The notes beneath the pieces are model-generated. The model did no database searches, was not told where the DNA came from, and worked only from the letters and a program-made list of their open reading frames with translations. Made by a program: the position numbers and the translations under genes. Positions 59,379-64,000 of a stretch of 64,000 bases of DNA are shown one piece after another (within the stretch, counting starts at the first letter, position 1; every line of letters starts with the position of its first letter). Source of the stretch: Sodiomyces alkalinus F11. Taxonomy: Eukaryota > Ascomycota > Sordariomycetes > Glomerellales > Plectosphaerellaceae. Where the stretch lies: contig NW_021167086.1 in assembly GCF_003711515.1 (NCBI RefSeq), forward strand, positions 2,146,289-2,210,288, given 5' to 3'.

Positions 59379-60973
59379 AATACGATGATTTATACGCTGT
59401 TTTAATGTATAAATTCCTTCTAAGTCTATAGAGGAATATAGGAATTATATATCTATTAATTATATATCCTACAATAATAATAAGGGCTTATTATATATTA
59501 TAGATGATACTATATTAGGAAACCTTTAGTTTCAAGAAGGTCCCTACTTCTTCTTAACTATAAACGCTCTTTACGAGTCCGCTACCTATAAACAGGCTAT
59601 AACCTGCCTAGATAAACATAAATGGATAAAAGCTATAGTAGCTAAAATAAGAGAACTTTAAAACCGAAGAACCGAGGATCTAATAACGGTCGATACGCCT
59701 TAAAATAGCTATACTACCTAAAATAACACATATAACGTCTTAGGAGGTCGTTAGGTATATAAAATAAATATACCGATACAAACAAGGCTATACAGTATAA
59801 GGCTAGGTAGTGTATACAAGGCTTTGAATTTAGTACTAGGTATGAATTATCTAGAAACCTTTTCTACTACCTATAGGCCAGAAACCTATAGATTAGCATT
59901 TATATTAGGCGTATCCCTAGGCTAGGACTTCCGGCAGTTCGACTTTAAAAACGCGTTCGTATACGCCGAAATAGATACCGATATCTATACTATATAACCT
60001 ATAGGCTTTGAATAAAACAAAGGCCCTAATAATAAGAATAAGACCATGTATAAGCTTACTAAAGCTTTATACAGTTTAAAACGGAGTCCAAGGCTCTAGT
60101 ATAATTTCCTTATTAGAATACTATGTAATATCGGTTACTGCGTCTCCGATTACGATCACGGTCTTTTTACTTATTATAAAAAGGATAAAAATAATATTTT
60201 ACACCGTGGTCTACTATTATACCACGTTGATGATATAATGGTATTAAGCCCTTCTAGTACTATAATACAATACCTATATACAGAAATGTTAAAAGAAATT
60301 TCACTTAAAGACTTAGGTGAAATACATATACTTCTAGGCTACGAAATAGCTATAAATGAATCTTATAAGACTCTTTCCATAAATCAGTAGCCTTATACTA
60401 ATAAAATACTTAATAAGTATAATAAGCAAAATCTATAAAGGGCTAATATACCTTATATACGTAAAAGGGTCCTGGTTCCAAATATAGAATAAGCATTAAA
60501 AACCAATATAAGGCAGTACTATGAGGAAGTCGGGGCTTTATTATATCCAGCCCTGTATACTAGACCTGATATAAGCTACGCTGTTAATCAATATTCTCGC
60601 TATATAAGTAATCCCTCGTAAAAGCACTTCATACCCCTAAATGCCCTTTAGCCTTATATAAACAGCTTTCCAAACATAGGTCTTTTATATAACTATAAAT
60701 CCAATAAAGACCTTAATATATACGGTTACTCTGATACTAGCCTTTCCGATATAATAAAAGATTGGACTTCTACGTTCAGGTATATATACTATATCGGAAA
60801 TAATAATTTAATACGTTAGACCTTAACCAAATAAAAGGTCGTTCCTTTATCCATAACCGAAGTCGAATATATAGCTTTAACAGAAGCTTCTAAAGAAGGA
60901 ATCTACATATATACTATATATACCAACATTATAAACAATCTAGGCTTAAATAGCCTTATGAACCTTAGTATAC

Positions 60974-61008
<35 letters not shown>

Positions 61009-61317
61009 GAATTACAGATCCCCACTATATTAATAGATAGCTAGAGCGCTACGAAGCTCGCTAAAAACCCCGAATTTCATAAACTGGTAAAGCATATCGA
61101 CTAGCAGTATCACTACTACAGGCGACAGTTAAACGATAATAAGATTAAAATCGTTTATATAAATACTAAATACAATATAGCCGATATAATAACAAAAGGC
61201 CTATCTAAAGACGTTTATAATACCCTTTACAGTTATATAAATATCGGCTATAAAGAAGATACGTTGCCTGACTATAGTGTACCGCCTTATAGAGACATTC
61301 AAGACCTAAAATACTAA
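59379..61317 (+). pseudogene. Copia-1 copy B: RT-RNase H relic
   Basis: Homology to copy A starts near 59398, so integrase and gag are missing. RT motifs read HKWIKAIVAKI, LRQFDFKNAFV-like sequence, LYHVDDIMVLSPSS (60217-60258) and LLGYEIAINES. RNase H reads IYGYSDTSLSD and ITEVEYIALTEASKEG, ending at TAA 61315-61317. A 40-codon segment at about 60770-60830 (GNNNLIR) is absent from copy A. AAT repeats at 60977-61008 encode poly-Asn. The VDD codons keep TpG (GTT GAT GAT), so mutation is light. Confidence 0.92.
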
Positions 61318-61579
61318 TGGGTAATATAACTAGGCCTTTTACCTACGGGTTTTCCTAGAAGAATATAACTAGGGTTTTACCTTCGGGCTTTTCCTAGAAT
61401 ACTATACATAAAAAATGAAGGGTTTTAAATATTTTCCTTAATAATAAGAGGTTTTTTATTACTTTTCCTCTTATATTTAGTTCTAGCTAGTTACTAGGAT
61501 TATTACGATATACCTATAAGTATACTACTATACTCTGCGAAGCTACTCCTCGTATAACGAGAAACAGCTTACAGGGTAG
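61318..61579 (+). other. Copia-1 B non-coding tail with duplicated block
   Basis: Two copies of an ATATAACTAGG..TTTTACC..CGGG..TTTTCCTAGAA block (about 61325 and 61361) parallel those in copy A. ACAGGGTAG, a weak polypurine tract, precedes the LTR. Confidence 0.7.
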
Positions 61580-61800
61580 TGTTAATATTGTTATTAGATA
61601 GTATCTAAGTATATTTTATAATTATATATATAAGTCTCTAGCTTAATAACAGAGCTCTACTATAATATAGCTATACTTATCTTATACTTAGATATATCCT
61701 CGATTTATATACGAGAGTACCTCGTATATTCAATATCTAATAGTCTACTATCGAGGATAGTATTATATCGTAGTGTAACGTAATAGACTATATCGTACGA
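61580..61800 (+). repeat. 3' LTR of Copia-1 copy B (right edge uncertain)
   Basis: It starts TGTTAATATTG like the copy A LTR but diverges within 15 bp, so copy B is a different subfamily. The end is placed before the unmutated patch at 61812 and is approximate. Confidence 0.6.
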
Positions 61801-61811
61801 CTACGACTTTG

Positions 61812-61985
61812 CCACCTGCGTTGGGGTCAAATACAATGCCCCGAATCTTAGACTTCATTCTTCTTTTTCCTTATACAAGTCATATACTACGAAGGAATCC
61901 ATACTTCTTCGTTTCGTAACAATCCAAGTCTCCAATATTGATTCCATTTTTATCTTAATTATTAAAAGATAAGACTCTGCTAACT
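61812..61985. other. Unmutated 174-bp patch inside the repeat field
   Basis: This patch has normal CpA/TpG, unlike both neighbours. The minus strand can be read MKSKIRGIVFDPNAGGKVV (from about 61860 downward), but with a stop just upstream and no recognised family. It could be a captured host fragment, an LTR or 5' UTR piece present in one copy only, or unique DNA. Confidence 0.5.
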
Positions 61986-62108
61986 AAATTACGGTTAAAA
62001 AGGACTACCCCTATAATACTATACCGGCGTTTATCGCTATTACTCGAGTCTATAGCCCTAATAGTAGCCTCGGGAATCACGACTCTAGTAGTAGTCTTAG
62101 AAAGCACG

Positions 62109-62156
62109 GCTCCGGCGGTTTCTCCGGCGGTTTCTCTAGCGGTTACTCCGGCGGCT
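62109..62156 (+). repeat. Four 12-bp tandem repeats in LINE-II ORF1
   Basis: Units of the type TCCGGCGGTTTC repeat four times with transitions. In the ORF1 frame they give repeated Pro-Ala-Val-Ser/Thr. Confidence 0.8.
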
Positions 62157-62441
62157 ACGAAAATCTACTATAAAGACCTCCCTCCTCCTCCGAAAAGCCC
62201 TCATAATATACACTTTAATACGATTTCGACACGCCTATTAACCACGGGCGCGTAATAAGAGTAAAATCGATAAAACCACCGAGATAGAGATTATAGCTAC
62301 CGCCTCCCTCCTAGGATAGTATTATAGCGGCACCGTAACACCGGCGCTATAGTATAGCCGGAAGAGTCGTGGGATAGCGTTATCCCGACCTCGACTATAC
62401 AGAATTCGTAACGGACCTATTTTTTCATGGTATAAACGCCC

Positions 62442-62451
62442 NNNNNNNNNN
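62442..62451. other. Assembly gap of ten N
   Basis: The gap follows GCCC and precedes GGCAGGATATAG. The paralogue at 14250-14262 has a C13 run at this exact place, so the gap probably hides a homopolymer that could not be sequenced. Confidence 0.9.
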
Positions 62452-63316
62452 GGCAGGATATAGCGCGGAACCGATATAAGACTAAAAGGGGATTACTGCG
62501 CCCCCGGAACTAAGAGTAGCTAAGATTAAGGCAGAAATTTAGGCCTTACTAGCTAATAGAAATACGATTAAATAGGTTATAGAGCTAGTAAAAGAATTAA
62601 TCACGATATATACTTCCCGTAATAATACCGGCACGCTACCGCTAGTATACTTATACGTATCCGTCTGCTACGTTATCTGAGAAGAACTCCGAAAAGGAAT
62701 AAATAGTATAAAGAAGACCTAGGCTAATATTATAGCCTAAGTACCCGTGGCAGCGCCGCTATAGGACCCCGCCCCCCCTAAAATAATCCTTATTAGGTAT
62801 TACCTAGAACTAATAGTCCGCTAAGGAACCCTCCTTAAAGACTAGCCCCTTAAAGCCAGGACCCTAAAGGAGATTATTTAAGCTATAAACGCTATAACTA
62901 CCTGATATAACGCCGTAACGGTATAGAAGCTATTTAGCGGAGATATCTACCTTACTGTTACCGAAAGGGTATAATAGGTGACTACCTATATAGAATAATA
63001 AGTTAAGAAGGCCTTTAGTAAAGGAGCTACCCTAGCCGTATAAGCCTACCCTATACTTACTAAGGCTATCCCCCGGGAGGTTCTTAACGTCTTATCCAAG
63101 GAGGACCTATTAGTATCCCTATAAGATATAAACCCCGAGGCTAAAATCCTCTAAGTATAATAAGGAGTACCCCGCCACGGTATTAGTAAGGTAATACTTT
63201 TACTTATCGAATTAGCTTTACTAGAAGGGGTAGTAAGCTTTATCTAGAATACCCTCCTTTTTAAAGGGGGTAGCTATATTTACGAATTATACGATCCCGA
63301 CCTTAGGCCCCTAAAA

Positions 63317-63358
63317 TACTATAAATATCTATACTTCGGCTATAAGGCTAATGGCTAC
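63317..63358 (+). other. Zinc knuckle with all four ligands changed to Tyr (LINE-II f)
   Basis: Reads Y-YK-Y-LYFG-Y-KANG-Y, with exact C-x2-C-x4-H-x4-C spacing. Confidence 0.85.
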
Positions 63359-64000
63359 CCTATAGTAAAGAGGGTATACTATTACTATACTAAGCCTAAA
63401 TCGGCGTACTTATAAGGCCTAGGATACTATAATACTAGAGCGCTTAGTCGCTCCCGCCGTTACGCCGCCTATACTAGAGACTATAATACCTTTAATAATT
63501 TATACTAACTATTAAGGAAAAAGGCTAAGAAGACTCGCGAAGCTTATAAGTACCGAGCTAGGGATTTCGATATTACCCGCTAAACCGAAGCGGTATACCC
63601 ACGGTAACTATAGATCTTCACCCCGATTATTATCGCCTAGGACTAGGACCGGCCCCTCTATAAAGGCCGGGCACGCCCCCCGAAAAGGACTAAAGGATAG
63701 GAGGGCTCCCCGATACCGGGCCTAATAAGCGCCTATATAGTCCCCCGCGGGACTAATAAGGTATTATAGTAGGAGCTATAAAGCTAGAACTAGACCCCGG
63801 TTATACTAGGCACGCTATCTTAACCCCCCCCCCCCTTCTATTAACTAATAAGAATCCACGTCTATTTATAGAATATAGGGAGAAGTTAGGCGTGGCGGGA
63901 GCTCCCGCTTCGGTGCCGGGCCGAGTATAATATAATAGTAATCCAGGAACCCGGCCTTAACCCCTTTATAAAAAGCTTTACCTACCCCTTCTAAGGGGCA

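Larger units (their letters stand above)
61986..64000 (+). pseudogene. LINE-II copy f: ORF1 relic, runs off the right edge
   Basis: Aligns with copies b and e from about 62215. The N-terminal part has four 12-bp repeats (62109-62156) reading PAVS-like units. The zinc knuckle at 63317-63358 has all four ligands changed to Tyr. A ten-N gap lies at 62442-62451. The gene is destroyed by TAA/TAG stops. Confidence 0.8.

Overview
This window looks like a transposon-dominated piece of a filamentous ascomycete (Pezizomycotina) chromosome. It carries one intact gene, and essentially everything else I can identify is retrotransposon wreckage. The fungal assignment rests on the gene (a PP2A B55 regulatory subunit with short GT..AG introns and internal CTAAC/CTGAC-like branch sites) and on a saturating repeat-induced point mutation (RIP)-type signature. 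CpA and TpG are nearly absent and TpA is hugely enriched, while CpG survives. For example, bases 1-60 hold 9 TpA, 0 CpA and 0 TpG; bases 8041-8100, inside the gene, hold 1 TpA, 4 CpA and 6 TpG. Because only CpA/TpG is hit, GC stays moderate, but CAA, CAG and TGG codons become stops. This explains why no long ORFs remain.

Layout, left to right. 1-5080: minus-strand Gypsy gag-pol relic running off the left edge. 6290-7085: tail of a Copia pol. 7331-10830: unmutated gene island holding the six-exon B55 gene (9808-7966, minus). 11430-23413: LINE family II copies, one split by a 5.4 kb LTR element (15904-21292) that itself contains a solo Copia LTR. 23414-29560: near full-length Tad-like LINE family I (copy A, minus). 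30060-33637: Copia element without a 5' LTR. 33638-42377: LINE-I 3' scrap, then two LINE-II copies lying tail to tail (a 2.9 kb inverted repeat) inside or against a second Gypsy relic (38691-43836). 43837-50062: LINE-I copy B. 50063-55542: old relics hosting a 5'-truncated LINE-I (copy D, with target-site duplication) and a LINE-II ORF1. 55543-59378: LINE-I copy C, cut off in RT. 59379-61800: second Copia. 61812-61985: small unmutated patch. About 61990-64000: another LINE-II ORF1 with a 10-N gap, running off the right edge.

The elements can be ranked by mutation load. Gypsy-1 and LINE-II are saturated, LINE-I is intermediate, and Copia keeps the most CpA/TpG. The order agrees with the nesting. 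I found no convincing new biological system. The most instructive observations are a clean essential gene inside a RIP-saturated repeat field, and the way the CpA rule rewrites protein motifs: Cys/His zinc knuckles become tyrosines, and catalytic Asp becomes Asn only where codon context allows. Coordinates of degenerate elements are approximate unless a junction or duplication is cited. No tRNA, rRNA or CRISPR was seen.
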